Shown: positions 43,613 through 53,443, counted from the stretch's first letter. The stretch is DNA of 64,000 nucleotides from Verrucomicrobiaceae bacterium (GCA_027486585.1 JAIXOU010000141.1:103551-167550), one strand, 5' to 3'. The notes: generated by a model from the letters alone, not told the origin. Program-made: numbers and translations.

Positions 43613-44932
43613 TTAAATAGCTAACGCATTCTCGGCATCACCAAAATGGGTGGTGCGTAGGCCCATGCGGTCCATGAGGGCGATGTGGAGGCGGCAAAGC
43701 TTGCGGTTTGGGTCAGCGCTGAGGTCGTGAAGGCGACCGCCCTGGATGCTGCCGCCACCACCACCGGCGAGAACGACGGGAAGCTGCCGAGAATCGTGTG
43801 CGTTACCGTCAAAGAGGCTGCTGGTAAGCATGATCATGCTGTTTTCCAGCAGAGTACGCTCGCCTTCATTGGTGGCCTGCATTTTAGCCAGGGCCTCTCC
43901 CCAGAGTTTCACTTGGTGCTCATTGACACGCTGATACATGCTCAGGCGGTGCTCATCATTGGCATGATGAGATAATTCATGAATGCCGCCGCTGATGCCA
44001 TCAAGGCTTGGAAAGCGCATGTTGGAGAGGTCGTTGTTCATCATGAACGTGGCCACACGAGTGCGGTCCATTTGGAAGGCCAGGACCATGATATCAAACA
44101 TCAGCCGGAGGTGATCTTCAGCGCTGGTCGGGATGCCGGCCGCTGGGCGTGGTATCGTGGGGGCCTTGACGCTAGGCTGCCAGCCAGAACCGTTGGTTTC
44201 GACCTGGCTGATTTTTTCGGCCAATTCGACACGCTGTTCGATCTCGCGGACGGAGGTGAGGTATTCGTCGAGTTTCTGCTTATCGCGCTGACTGAGTTTT
44301 GGCTTCAGGCCGTTGGCGTCTTCTAAGACGAGATCGAGGATGCTTTTGTCGCGCTTCCGGCGGCTACCGTCGTCAAAGAGTTGGTCGAAGGCCTGCTGGG
44401 GAAATATTTCCTTCGGAGCAGGGGTGGTGGGTGTGCTCCATGAGATGTAGGCGGAGTAGATGCTGGTGAAGCCGGAGTCAGTGCTGTAGCTGGGCCGCTC
44501 GGTGCCTAGCACGATGCTCGGGATCGGGGTGAGTTTTCCTGTCTGGGCGGCGATGAGCTGATCCATGGTGGTCCCCACTTCCACGTCAGTGGTGGTTTTT
44601 TTCACCTTGAGTCCGCAGAGGACATTCATTTTTGGATAATGCCCGCCTTCGCCTTCGACGGTGGTGGGATTCCAGAGTCCTTTAAAAACGCTGATGTGTT
44701 TTTTGAGGGGCTCAAGCGGAGACAGCGACTTCATGAACTCCATGCCACTGGCACCTGTGGTGGCACCCCAATGGTGAGGATTCACGCCATTGCCCGTGAA
44801 ACAGACCGCTAGACGGCGCGGGGCCACGTTGCTCTTCAGGGACTCGGCTCCGAATGAACACACGGACTCTAGCCAAGGCAGGCCAAGGGCGACTCCGCTG
44901 CCACGGAGGAATTTGCGACGAGATAGATTCAT
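43613..44932 (-). CDS. DUF1552 TAT-exported protein
   Basis: A 439-residue protein from ATG 44932; the open frame continues to 45184 but would overlap trpS. The twin-arginine signal is NLSRRKFLRGSGVALGLPWLESV. The rest matches DUF1552: RRLAVCFTGNGVNPHHWGATTGASGMEFMKSLSPLEPLKKHISVFKGLWN and the C-terminal TSSLFDGNAHDSRQLPVVLAGG. Family members usually sit beside a DUF1592/PSD c-heme gene; none is present here, so this copy is an orphan. It is likely periplasmic with unknown catalytic role. Confidence 0.85.
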   Translation of the reverse strand: MNLSRRKFLRGSGVALGLPWLESVCSFGAESLKSNVAPRRLAVCFTGNGVNPHHWGATTGASGMEFMKSLSPLEPLKKHISVFKGLWNPTTVEGEGGHYPKMNVLCGLKVKKTTTDVEVGTTMDQLIAAQTGKLTPIPSIVLGTERPSYSTDSGFTSIYSAYISWSTPTTPAPKEIFPQQAFDQLFDDGSRRKRDKSILDLVLEDANGLKPKLSQRDKQKLDEYLTSVREIEQRVELAEKISQVETNGSGWQPSVKAPTIPRPAAGIPTSAEDHLRLMFDIMVLAFQMDRTRVATFMMNNDLSNMRFPSLDGISGGIHELSHHANDEHRLSMYQRVNEHQVKLWGEALAKMQATNEGERTLLENSMIMLTSSLFDGNAHDSRQLPVVLAGGGGGSIQGGRLHDLSADPNRKLCRLHIALMDRMGLRTTHFGDAENALAI

Positions 44933-44987
44933 AGGGGGGAAGTTTGTACGCAGGCCAGAGGCCAAAGTTTGCGTCGATTCCCACGGC

Positions 44988-45956
44988 TTAACCGCCGAGG
45001 CCGACGGCGTCACGGACGCGGTTGAGCGTCTTCCGAGCCACGGTGCGGGCTTTTTCAGCGCCTTCTGCGAGGACGCGATCCACATACTTCGGGTCGGCGA
45101 CGATCTCTGCGCGGCGTTCGCGGAAGGGGGCAAAGTGCTCGGTGACAGCGACCAAGAGGCGCTTTTTGAAGTCGCCATAGCCAATGCCGCCGCGCTGGAA
45201 GTCGGCGATCATGGTGTCGTAATCGGCAGCTGAGGCGACAAGCTTGTAGAGGGCTAGGATGCTGCTGTCTTCGGTCGATTTTGGGGCCTCCACAGGGGTG
45301 GAGTCGGTCTTGATCCCCATGATTTTCTTTTTCAAGGCAGCAGGTTCTTCAAAGAGCTGGATGGTGTTGTCGTAGCTCTTGCTCATCTTTTGGCCATCTA
45401 GGCCCGGGACCACGGCGGTCTCGTCACGGATGCGGGGATTGGGCAGTTTGAAGAGACCTTCTCCAAAGGCTTCATTCATCTTGATGGCGATGTCACGGGT
45501 GACTTCGACATGTTGCTTTTGATCTCGGCCAACAGGCACGACATCGCTGTCATAAATGAGGATGTCCGCTGCCATGAGCACGGGGTAAGCAAAAAGGCCG
45601 TGGGAGGCGCTGATGCCATTGGCGACTTTGTCTTTGTAGCTGTGGCAGCGCTCTAGCAGGCCCATGGGCGTGACGGTGCTGAGGATCCAGGAGAGTTCAG
45701 TATGCTCGGGCACGTCACTTTGACGAAAAAAAACGCACTTCGTGGGATCTAGCCCGCAGGCCAGGAAGTCGATGGCGAGATTACGCACATGATCCCGCAG
45801 CAGTTTGCCATCGTGGATGGAGGTGAGGGAGTGGTAATCGGCGATGAAATAATAGGCATCACCTTCATGCTGGAGCTTCAAAGCAGCTTCCATCATGCCG
45901 AAGTAATTGCCGATGTGGAGACGCCCACTGGGTTGGAGACCGGAAAGAATACGCAT
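44988..45956 (-). CDS. trpS: Tryptophan-tRNA ligase
   Basis: A 322-residue class I aminoacyl-tRNA synthetase that charges tRNA-Trp in the cytoplasm. The HIGN motif is at residues 14-17 (GLQPSGRLHIGNYFG), and the KMSKS motif GLDGQKMSKSYDN at about residues 190-200. ADYHSLT, SHGLFAYPVLMAADIL and VPVGRDQKQHVEVTRDIA line the tryptophan/ATP site. Length is normal. It lies divergent from a Ser/Thr kinase gene, with starts about 50 bases apart. Confidence 0.97.
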   Translation of the reverse strand: MRILSGLQPSGRLHIGNYFGMMEAALKLQHEGDAYYFIADYHSLTSIHDGKLLRDHVRNLAIDFLACGLDPTKCVFFRQSDVPEHTELSWILSTVTPMGLLERCHSYKDKVANGISASHGLFAYPVLMAADILIYDSDVVPVGRDQKQHVEVTRDIAIKMNEAFGEGLFKLPNPRIRDETAVVPGLDGQKMSKSYDNTIQLFEEPAALKKKIMGIKTDSTPVEAPKSTEDSSILALYKLVASAADYDTMIADFQRGGIGYGDFKKRLLVAVTEHFAPFRERRAEIVADPKYVDRVLAEGAEKARTVARKTLNRVRDAVGLGG

Positions 45957-46005
45957 AGGCCCCAGTCATGGCGGAAGGCTAGCCTGCGTTCAAGTGAGAA
46001 GCGTC

Positions 46006-49000
46006 ATGAACATCAAGATGATTGCTTTACGGCGGGGTTCGTGCTTGAAAGCTTGTATTCATTCTGTGTCTGACGATTTCTCCAATGCTCCCACGACGTT
46101 TTATGCCCGGCCGGACATGAACGGGGATTCGTCTGCAAAGCCTAGTTCTGGGCCAATAGCCGCCGCTGTTGCAGGACGCTCAAAAGATCCGCTGAAGGAC
46201 AATGATGGCTGGATCAATGGCAAATTCCATCTGCTGGAAAAGCTGGGGGAAGGTGGCTTTGGGTTGGTTTACAAGGCGGAGCAGACGCAGCCGATCCATC
46301 GTTTCGTGGCAGTAAAGATTCTGAAAGCGGGGATGGACACGCAGCAGGTCATCGCCCGATTTGATACGGAACGGCAATCGCTGGCGCTGATGGAACATCC
46401 GAATATCTCCCGTGTGCTCGATGGGGGTGAGACAGAGCGCGGGCTGCCGTATTTTGTCATGGAACTGGTGCGTGGGCGCTCCATCACGGTTTACGCGAAG
46501 AATAGGCAACTGAGCATCCAGCAGCGGATCGAGCTTTTTATCCCTGTCTGTCAGGCCGTGAATCACGCGCATCAGAAGGGGATCATTCACCGGGATCTGA
46601 AGCCATCTAACGTGATGATCATGGAGGATGGTGAGTCGCCGGTGCCAAAAGTGATCGACTTCGGCATCGCGAAAGTCCTGGAGCAGAAAGATCTGAGTCA
46701 AACGCTGATGACAGGCATGGATCAGCTGGTCGGCACGCCCGGATTCATCAGTCCTGAGCAGATCCAACATGGTAGCTCGCATGTGGATACACGCTCAGAT
46801 GTGTATGCTCTCGGCAGCATCCTCATGGAGTTGCTGACGGGGAAGCCGCTGATCAATGCCATGGATCTGGCGCAGAAGCCCATGCATCAAATTCTGCGTG
46901 ATCAGGTAGAGCTGGACCCACCGCGTCCGTCGTCACGTGAGCCTTCGCTGAAAGGGGACCTCGACTGGATCATCCTGAAAGCTTTGGAAAAAGACCCCGC
47001 GCGCCGCTACCGCAGTGCCGATGAATTGGCCGATGATCTTCGCCGCTATTTACACGATCAGCCTGTGCTGGCGACGCCCCCGAGCCGTCGCTATTTGATC
47101 GGCAAGTTTGTACGGCGGCATCGCGTGGGTGTGGCGGCTAGCCTTGCGGTGGCCTTCGCTGTTTTAGCGGGAGGAATCACCAGCACGGCCCTTTATTTTA
47201 TCGCTGAGCGGAATCGCGCCGAAGCCGATCTAGGGCGGGAAAATTTGAGGAAAGAGTTCTCACGATCCGATGAACAAATGGCGCATATGCTGGCGCAGCG
47301 CACCGACTACACGGAAGCCGTGGCTTGGCTCTGCCGCGCGCTACGCACTGATGCTGGAAATCGCCTTGCAGCCACGAATTTACTAACGCTTCTGGAGCAC
47401 AAACATCTGCTGCATCCTTTGACACCAGCGCTGCCTCTACCCGCAGGCACGGTCGAGGCCAGGTTGATCGCGGTGAGCCGGCAGGAAGACTGTGTCGTCG
47501 CCGTTTCCAGTCCAAAGCCCACCGTTGGTAGTCAACGTCAAGAGGTGCTGAGTCTTTGGAATATCAAGACGCAAGCGCGGCGTGACCATCTGCTCCCTCT
47601 AGGCGTGGTGACAACAGCTTTGCAAATGACTCAGGACGGTTTGCAATGTTACTTAGCTCAGGATGATGGCCAAGTTGTGCTTTGGTCTCTCCGAGAGCAG
47701 ACTGCTGTTCCACTATCACCGATCATGCCGCCTGTTCTGGGCAAAAAGCATCAGTCAGCTTTGTGCATGACGCTTTCTGCAGATGGTCAAACTCTCGCCG
47801 CTGGTGGTGAAAATGGCACTGTGATCATCTGGGATCGCCGTCAGCCATGGGCTGCCGGCGTGATTCTAACGACCCCGGAAAGCACCTCCGAAAGTGGCCC
47901 AATAACGGCTTTATCCATGGATACCGCAGGCGGTGTGCTAGCAACCGCTGGCAATCCTTTGACGGTGATCCAGGGGCGGCAGCGCGGTATTGTAAAAGTT
48001 TGGGATGTAGCCAAAAAGCAACCGCTAGGTGAGGCCATCCAAGTCGATGAGGGGATCGGTGCCATCGCCGTCAACCGTTCGCGAGAGATGGTCCTCATCG
48101 GTCTGCACAGTGGCGTGGTGCATGTGCTGAATTATCGTGCTTTGGAAGAGATCATACCGGATCTCAATCATCCTTCCACGATTACCAGCCTCACCCTGAA
48201 CCCTGATGGCACGATGCTGACTGTCGGAGACGGCAGTGGTTATCTGCATGCTTGGAATCTTAACAATGGCAGACCACGCTTTCCAGCACAGGCTCATGAC
48301 GGGGAGATCCTGCTCACTCATCAGGCTCCGACTTCGGGTCTGATCACCAGTGTCTCACGTCATGGCGAGCTACAAATTTGGAACACCCTGACCAATCAAC
48401 ATGTGCAACATCGGCTGCAGCACAGCGTCGCTGAAGTGAGCTTAACAGATGATGAATCGATGCTAGCCATGGCACCACGGTACGAACCTTATGTGCAGGT
48501 TTGGAGCATTTATCAGCGCATGAGCACGAGGCGTTTTTTGGCAGCAGCAGATCATCCTGATTTTGCTCCGCCAGCGCTAGCCGCGGATGCACTCGAAGTT
48601 TTCCAAAAAGCGGCCACTCTGGGCTGGAATCCAGGGCGATCCCTAGTCGCTACAGCAGATCCTGAAGGTCGAGTGATGGTGCGCGATGCCAGCACAGGAA
48701 AGGAGCGTGGCGTCGAGTTCCAGCATCCTCCGGCAATCGGGGCGGTCGCTCTGTCGGCAGACGGGCACCTCGCGATCACCTCTGGGCGCGATCAGGAAGT
48801 CCGATTCTGGGATGGAATCACTGGCAAGAGCAAAGGCATTGTGATTCGCCCTGGCAACTTTGTCAGTGAGCTGGCGCTGAGTCCAGACGGTCAATTCCTG
48901 GTTACAGTGACGGATCAGGGTGAGCTGCGTGTCTGGGATACAGCACAGGGGTATTGTCACACTCCCGCCATTTATTTAGAACCTGGGATTGAGGCGCTGC

Positions 49001-49383
49001 GAGTCTCAGACGATGCTCGCTTGATTCAGTTCCGGCTGAAAAAGCAGGGTTGGTTCTCCATGCCGATGCCGCCCGAGGCCGCTGCTCTTCCGACCTGGTT
49101 TCTCGACCTCGCTGAGGCCTTGGCTCGCAGGCGGCTTTCCCCAGAGGGTAAATACATCTCGCTCAGCTTTGAAGATGTCCAGCGCGCTATCGCCGCCGTG
49201 CCGAGACAAATTTCTCCAAACGAGGAAACAGCCATGCGCTGGACCAAGTGGCTGCTTGAAGATGCCGAAACCCGACCGCTGGCACCGACTGAGGATGAGC
49301 CTTTAAAAGCGTACCTGAAATCGATCCAGCCACAGGAAGCCGCAGCTGCCGAGTTGCGTCGGTTCCGAGCTATCTTGGAGTAA
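46006..49383 (+). CDS. Ser/Thr protein kinase fused to WD40 repeats
   Basis: A 1,125-residue membrane protein from ATG 46006; ATG 46117 is possible. A Hanks-type kinase (about residues 74-345) shows GEGGFGLVYKAEQ, VAVKIL, HRDLKPSNVM (Asp 197), DFGIAKVL and GTPGFISPEQ, all consistent with activity. One transmembrane helix at about 370-395 (VGVAASLAVAFAVLAGGITSTALYFIAE) separates it from an extracytoplasmic WD40 propeller region (about 470-1050, e.g. LSADGQTLAAGGENGTVIIWDRR, LSPDGQFLVTVTDQGELRVWDT). The layout suggests outside protein sensing coupled to inside phosphorylation. It is frequent in PVC bacteria; targets unknown. Confidence 0.93.
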   Translation: MNIKMIALRRGSCLKACIHSVSDDFSNAPTTFYARPDMNGDSSAKPSSGPIAAAVAGRSKDPLKDNDGWINGKFHLLEKLGEGGFGLVYKAEQTQPIHRFVAVKILKAGMDTQQVIARFDTERQSLALMEHPNISRVLDGGETERGLPYFVMELVRGRSITVYAKNRQLSIQQRIELFIPVCQAVNHAHQKGIIHRDLKPSNVMIMEDGESPVPKVIDFGIAKVLEQKDLSQTLMTGMDQLVGTPGFISPEQIQHGSSHVDTRSDVYALGSILMELLTGKPLINAMDLAQKPMHQILRDQVELDPPRPSSREPSLKGDLDWIILKALEKDPARRYRSADELADDLRRYLHDQPVLATPPSRRYLIGKFVRRHRVGVAASLAVAFAVLAGGITSTALYFIAERNRAEADLGRENLRKEFSRSDEQMAHMLAQRTDYTEAVAWLCRALRTDAGNRLAATNLLTLLEHKHLLHPLTPALPLPAGTVEARLIAVSRQEDCVVAVSSPKPTVGSQRQEVLSLWNIKTQARRDHLLPLGVVTTALQMTQDGLQCYLAQDDGQVVLWSLREQTAVPLSPIMPPVLGKKHQSALCMTLSADGQTLAAGGENGTVIIWDRRQPWAAGVILTTPESTSESGPITALSMDTAGGVLATAGNPLTVIQGRQRGIVKVWDVAKKQPLGEAIQVDEGIGAIAVNRSREMVLIGLHSGVVHVLNYRALEEIIPDLNHPSTITSLTLNPDGTMLTVGDGSGYLHAWNLNNGRPRFPAQAHDGEILLTHQAPTSGLITSVSRHGELQIWNTLTNQHVQHRLQHSVAEVSLTDDESMLAMAPRYEPYVQVWSIYQRMSTRRFLAAADHPDFAPPALAADALEVFQKAATLGWNPGRSLVATADPEGRVMVRDASTGKERGVEFQHPPAIGAVALSADGHLAITSGRDQEVRFWDGITGKSKGIVIRPGNFVSELALSPDGQFLVTVTDQGELRVWDTAQGYCHTPAIYLEPGIEALRVSDDARLIQFRLKKQGWFSMPMPPEAAALPTWFLDLAEALARRRLSPEGKYISLSFEDVQRAIAAVPRQISPNEETAMRWTKWLLEDAETRPLAPTEDEPLKAYLKSIQPQEAAAAELRRFRAILE

Positions 49384-49452
49384 TGCTAAAAGGCTGCATA
49401 AAAAGAGGCTTGGCGGCGTTTGAATCATCCTGTTAAATTCACGTCCATCTCT

Positions 49453-50802
49453 ATGAGCCAAACCAACTCGTCCCGTCGTTCCTTCCTCACCACCGCTGCT
49501 GGCGCAGCTGCGGCCCCATTCATCCTTCCTGGCCGTATTTGGTCAGCCGATGCCGCTCCTAACAGCCGCATTCGCATGGGCTTCATTGGAATGGGCAAGC
49601 AGATGGGTGGATTGATCAATAAATTCCTCCAGTATCCTGAGATCGAAGTTGTGGCTGTTTGTGACGTGTATGCCTTCCGCCGCGAGATGTATCAGACCAA
49701 GGTAAACGAACATTACGCCAAGAATGGCGGCACCGGTAAGCCTTGCGACGCCGTGAACGACTTCCGCAAGATCACGGAACGTGAAGACATCGACGCTGTT
49801 TGCATCGCCACACCGGATCATTGGCATGCCATCATCACCAATTCAGCTCTTAGCCACGGCAAAGACGTGTATTGCGAGAAGCCACTCACGCACAACATCC
49901 ATGAGGCCGTGTCAGTGGTGGAAACCATGAAGAAACACAATCGCGTGCTCCAGACGGGTTCGATGCAGCGCTCCAGCAAAGAATTCCGCATCGCCTGTGA
50001 ACTCGTCCGCAATGGCGTCATTGGCGACATCAAAACGGTCACGGTTACCTTTGGTGATCCTGCCTGGCCAAACAAATACCCTGAAGAGCCAACGCCTGAA
50101 GGTCTCGACTGGAATCTCTGGTGTGGCCCAGCACCGTTGGCTCCCTTCAATCACGAGCTCTGCCCTGTTGGCGAAAGCAAAACCTTCCCGAACTGGCGTA
50201 AGACCCGTGAGTACGGTGGTGGCATGGTGACGGACTGGGGAGCCCATCACATCGACATCGCTCAATGGGGTCTCGGGATGGACGAAAATGGCCCTGTCGA
50301 AGTCCGCGCACCTGCCAATCATGAAACCGCCAAGCGCGGTGGACAGCTCGTCTATGCCAATGGCACCGTGCTCACTCACGCTGAAGGCAGCATGGGTTGT
50401 ACTTTCCATGGTACCGAAGGTGAAGTGAACGTCGGTCGTGGGAAGTTTGCCCTCACCATGGGCGGTAAGGATAAATTCGCTTTCCGCGGCAAAGATGAAA
50501 GCAAAGGCACCTCCGTCGATCGTGAAGTCGCCCTGGCCGAGCGTGAGTTTTTGAAGGATGCCAAAACCAAGCTCTATGTCAGCAAGGATCAGATTGCCGA
50601 CTTCATTGCCTGCATGAAAAGCCGCCAGCAGCCTATTTGCCACGCTGGCGTTGGTGCCAGCAGCGCCATCTCCTGTCACCTCATGAACTTCGGCTACTGG
50701 CACGGGGCTAACATCAAATGGAACCCGACCGAGCACAAATTCATCAGCGGCGGCGACGACAAATGGCTCACCCGCGACTACCGCGGCGAGTGGAAGGTCT
50801 AA
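49453..50802 (+). CDS. TAT-exported Gfo/Idh/MocA oxidoreductase
   Basis: A 449-residue protein from ATG 49453, which starts the TAT signal (SQTNSSRRSFLTTAAGAAAAPFILPGRIWSA). Rossmann motif: RMGFIGMGKQMGG. The conserved CIATPDHWHA and YCEKPLTH (catalytic lysine) follow, and WGAHHIDIAQWGLG is in the C-terminal domain. It belongs to the Gfo/Idh/MocA subgroup common in this phylum and differs from the protein at 39859. It stands alone with its own terminator. It probably oxidises or reduces a sugar or sugar-like compound in the periplasm. Confidence 0.92.
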   Translation: MSQTNSSRRSFLTTAAGAAAAPFILPGRIWSADAAPNSRIRMGFIGMGKQMGGLINKFLQYPEIEVVAVCDVYAFRREMYQTKVNEHYAKNGGTGKPCDAVNDFRKITEREDIDAVCIATPDHWHAIITNSALSHGKDVYCEKPLTHNIHEAVSVVETMKKHNRVLQTGSMQRSSKEFRIACELVRNGVIGDIKTVTVTFGDPAWPNKYPEEPTPEGLDWNLWCGPAPLAPFNHELCPVGESKTFPNWRKTREYGGGMVTDWGAHHIDIAQWGLGMDENGPVEVRAPANHETAKRGGQLVYANGTVLTHAEGSMGCTFHGTEGEVNVGRGKFALTMGGKDKFAFRGKDESKGTSVDREVALAEREFLKDAKTKLYVSKDQIADFIACMKSRQQPICHAGVGASSAISCHLMNFGYWHGANIKWNPTEHKFISGGDDKWLTRDYRGEWKV

Positions 50803-50828
50803 TTACCCAGCTTTAATTTAATTCATTT

Positions 50829-50856
50829 AAAGCGGCCTCGTGAGGGGCCGCTTTTT
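50829..50856 (+). terminator. Rho-independent terminator
   Basis: AAAGCGGCC pairs with GGCCGCTTT around a 7-base loop, followed by T residues. It starts 26 bases after the Gfo/Idh/MocA stop. Confidence 0.9.
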
Positions 50857-50976
50857 ATCTTTTACGGCCAAAGAATCGCCGGGCAGCCATACGTTTTTAA
50901 GGCTTAATGGGGGATCAATCTCGGTCCACTCAGTTTCTTCCCTTGATGTCTCCTTGGTGGTCTCAGTCGCCAAGCA

Positions 50977-52335
50977 TCATGACCGCAAAAACCTAGCCAG
51001 CACAGCGATCACCAAACCGCAGCCCGCAAGACAGAGATACACCTGTTTAAATGGTTCAACATCACTCGCGGCATTGCCAGATAGTGCGATGGCTAGAGCG
51101 ACTCCGAGGGAACTGCCAAGCTGGCGGATGGCGTTGTTGACCGCACTGCCAACGCCGAGGCTATTTGCCTGTAGGCCTTTAACAGCGGCACCAGCGAGAG
51201 TGGGCAGCATGAGACCAATGGCGATGCCTCCGATGATTTGTCCCGGTAACCAAGTGCCAAAGTAGTCAGGTTCAGCCGCGATGCGCCAGACAAGCCAAAG
51301 ATTGCTGAATGCAAACAAGACACCGCCGATGGTAAGCAATATGCGCGCTCCCCAATGCGCTTGTTGTTGGCTGACGATGACGGCGAAGACTGTCGCAAGC
51401 AGAGGGCCGGGGGTCGCCGCTATTCCCGCCATGGATTGTGCATAGTGCCAGACGCCAGTGAAGAAAAGATAGAAGGCCAGAAACATCATGCCAAAGGCCA
51501 TGCCTAGAACGAGCGTGGCAAGGCTAGCCCAGCGATAATGGGTGTCAGCAAACAGCCGAAGATCCAGTGCAGCATCGGTCCGTCCACGGGCATGAATCAG
51601 AAATCCAATGAGGCAGATGATGCCTAGCATCATTGGGATGACGATGGTGAAAGAGGGCCATGCTCGCTGACCTGCTTCTGCCAACCCGTGAGCCATACTG
51701 CCTACACCGACGATCAGCAGCAGTGTACCAATGACATCTACACTTTGATTGTTGTCGCTGCCCCTACTTTCGGCCAACCGGGGGCGGCCAAACCAAAGTA
51801 CGGCCAGGCCAATCGGCACATTGACGAGGAAGATCATGCGCCATGAAAACCACTCAATGAGTAGAGACCCAATCAATGGCCCCAGCGCAGCGGCCAGTGC
51901 GCCAACTGCACTCCAAAGCCCTGCTGATCGCGAGCGATGTTCATCGGCAAAGGCGGAGAGAATGAGTGCGAGTGATGCCGGTGAAACTAAGGCCGCAGCC
52001 ACAGCTTGCACCACGCGTGAGCCGATGAGCATCGCCGGACTTGTGGCAAAGGCACAGGCCGCTGATGCCAAAGTGAAACCTGCGATCGCCATGAGAAAAC
52101 ATCGACGGTGGCCCAATCGATCTACCAGTTTACCCGCAGGCACGAGCAACGCAGCATAGACGATGGTGTAGCCATTGAGCGTCCACGAAAGCACTGCCAC
52201 GGAGGAATTAGCAAACTGCGCTTTCAGCGCTGGAAAGGCTGCCACGACGACCGTCGCATCCAGCGAGACCATGAAAATGGTAGCTGCTGCCAACCAAAAG
52301 GTCTGCCAGGCGAGCTGTGTGCCTTTCTCATTCAT
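50977..52335 (-). CDS. MFS transporter, DHA2 drug:H+ antiporter type
   Basis: A 452-residue membrane protein from ATG 52335, which overlaps the preceding lipoprotein gene by 8 bases. It shows the DHA2 pattern: the first helix with LDATVVVAAFPALK, the A-loop motif GKLVDRLGHRR, GSRVVQAVAAALVSPASLALI, and WRMIFLVNVPIGL, a motif typical of 14-helix exporters. Such proteins expel drugs or other hydrophobic compounds in exchange for protons. It is the last gene of an operon read divergently from an HxlR-type regulator, which probably controls it. Confidence 0.9.
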   Translation of the reverse strand: MNEKGTQLAWQTFWLAAATIFMVSLDATVVVAAFPALKAQFANSSVAVLSWTLNGYTIVYAALLVPAGKLVDRLGHRRCFLMAIAGFTLASAACAFATSPAMLIGSRVVQAVAAALVSPASLALILSAFADEHRSRSAGLWSAVGALAAALGPLIGSLLIEWFSWRMIFLVNVPIGLAVLWFGRPRLAESRGSDNNQSVDVIGTLLLIVGVGSMAHGLAEAGQRAWPSFTIVIPMMLGIICLIGFLIHARGRTDAALDLRLFADTHYRWASLATLVLGMAFGMMFLAFYLFFTGVWHYAQSMAGIAATPGPLLATVFAVIVSQQQAHWGARILLTIGGVLFAFSNLWLVWRIAAEPDYFGTWLPGQIIGGIAIGLMLPTLAGAAVKGLQANSLGVGSAVNNAIRQLGSSLGVALAIALSGNAASDVEPFKQVYLCLAGCGLVIAVLARFLRS

Positions 52336-52792
52336 AAGCCGGTGCTGTTTCGAGCAGGCGGATAGCCTCATCCCAGCTCATTGGCAGTGAACTCGCAGGC
52401 AAGGTCACTGTGATGAAACGCATGTTTTGCGCTGTGTTACGACTGTTACGCACCGCAGCCAGATGGATGGGAGATTTGCTGAAATGATCCCTAGACGCCT
52501 CGTCTTTCCAGGCCGTCATGGTCCATGCCTTATTTCCGATGAGTTGAAAACGGAACGAGTAACCGACAAGACCTGCTTGATTCGGCAGATCAGCCAAGAC
52601 ACGTTTGGTATCGACAAAAAAGGGCTTCCGCTGCCCCTTCTGATGCTCGACGGCGCTGAGAGTCACGATCACCGTGGCATCTGGAGATACCGACTCCACT
52701 CGGCGAAAAGGTGCCGTGTAACTGCATCCGCTAATCAATGTGAACAGGCCCATGAGAATGATGATGCTAATGAACCACAGGGCTTTCTTCAT
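52328..52792 (-). CDS. Lipoprotein with monooxygenase-like alpha/beta barrel
   Basis: A 154-residue protein from ATG 52792, 4 bases overlapped with the upstream gene (ATGA). The lipoprotein signal is KKALWFISIIILMGLFTLISGC. The mature part has the dimeric alpha/beta-barrel pattern of ABM/DUF3291-like proteins (GLVGYSFRFQLIGNKAWTMTAWKDEASRDHFSKSPIHLAAVRN). This fold is found in small monooxygenases and stress proteins. Catalytic residues are not evident. It is middle in the three-gene operon with the DinB-like and MFS genes. Confidence 0.7.
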   Translation of the reverse strand: MKKALWFISIIILMGLFTLISGCSYTAPFRRVESVSPDATVIVTLSAVEHQKGQRKPFFVDTKRVLADLPNQAGLVGYSFRFQLIGNKAWTMTAWKDEASRDHFSKSPIHLAAVRNSRNTAQNMRFITVTLPASSLPMSWDEAIRLLETAPAYE

Positions 52793-53382
52793 GGTCTGAT
52801 AGAAGTTTTGGAAAGCCCCGCAAGAACGAGTTCCATCTGCTTCCGGTGCAGTTGCATGTGAAAGCCGGTCATGAAGTGCCAAGCTGCGGCATCCATCTGA
52901 CCGAACCATGGGTGCGGGAAGGTCAGCGTGGTTTTGAGATCACTCTGGGCAGCCACTGTCTTTTCGAATTCAGCACAGCTTGCCTCAAAATCGGTAATGG
53001 TCGTAGCATCGACTTGCTCGCTGGGTTTCACGGCAGCAGTGCTCGCAGCTCCCGGAGGAATTTTGCCAGCACACAGGCTGGCGATCACACCTGCAAGTTG
53101 ATCATTCACAATGCGCAGATGATCTGCGGTCATGAGCAACGACCAATAGCGACTGCTATCTTCCAGACCGGGCAGACGCTTGATCAAAACAGGTGTCAGC
53201 AGTTGTTTCGTTGGTGTGCTTTGCAGCAAGCCAAGAATGGCATCACGCTCAGTGGCGAAAGTGGCTGCTGCAGCCTCACGGCTCGTACGCTTAGCCTTCC
53301 AATGAATCATCAGATTGGCAAAAAAGCGTTCGATCTTGGGTAGGCCGGCACCTGGAGCTGCGAGTTTCGGGAGTGGATTCAT
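52789..53382 (-). CDS. DinB/DUF1569-like four-helix protein
   Basis: A 197-residue helical protein from ATG 53382; a GTG or ATG further up would lie inside the operator. Visible helices include LPKIERFFANLMIHWKAKRTSREAAAATFATERDAIL and YWSLLMTADHLRIVNDQLAGVIASL. The ending HPWFGQMDAAAWHFMTGFHMQLHRKQMELVL carries H-x3-H-type residues like the metal site of DinB-family proteins. These often act as thiol or small-molecule transferases or stress proteins. First gene of the operon, transcribed away from the HxlR regulator; the operator starts at its start codon. Confidence 0.7.
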   Translation of the reverse strand: MNPLPKLAAPGAGLPKIERFFANLMIHWKAKRTSREAAAATFATERDAILGLLQSTPTKQLLTPVLIKRLPGLEDSSRYWSLLMTADHLRIVNDQLAGVIASLCAGKIPPGAASTAAVKPSEQVDATTITDFEASCAEFEKTVAAQSDLKTTLTFPHPWFGQMDAAAWHFMTGFHMQLHRKQMELVLAGLSKTSIRP

Positions 53383-53399
53383 ACTTGCACAATGCAAGT
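53383..53399. promoter_or_regulatory. HxlR operator A
   Basis: ACTTGC-ACAAT-GCAAGT, perfect 6-bp arms, immediately next to the start codon of the DinB-like gene (53382). Shares ACTTG/CAAGT half-sites with operator B. Binding by the divergent HxlR-type protein is inferred from position. Confidence 0.7.
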
Positions 53400-53400
53400 G

Positions 53401-53425
53401 ATTTACTTGTTGATTGCAAGTAAAT
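53401..53425. promoter_or_regulatory. HxlR operator B
   Basis: ATTTACTTG-TTGATTG-CAAGTAAAT, perfect 9-bp arms, 18 bases before the regulator's ATG (53444). It adjoins operator A by one base, so both promoters are likely covered together. Confidence 0.75.
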
Positions 53426-53443
53426 AATTCGGCAATTTACTTC

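Noticed and set aside
44933..45184. Upstream extension of the DUF1552 frame
   Set aside because: Would overlap trpS on the same strand; the TAT signal begins at 44932.
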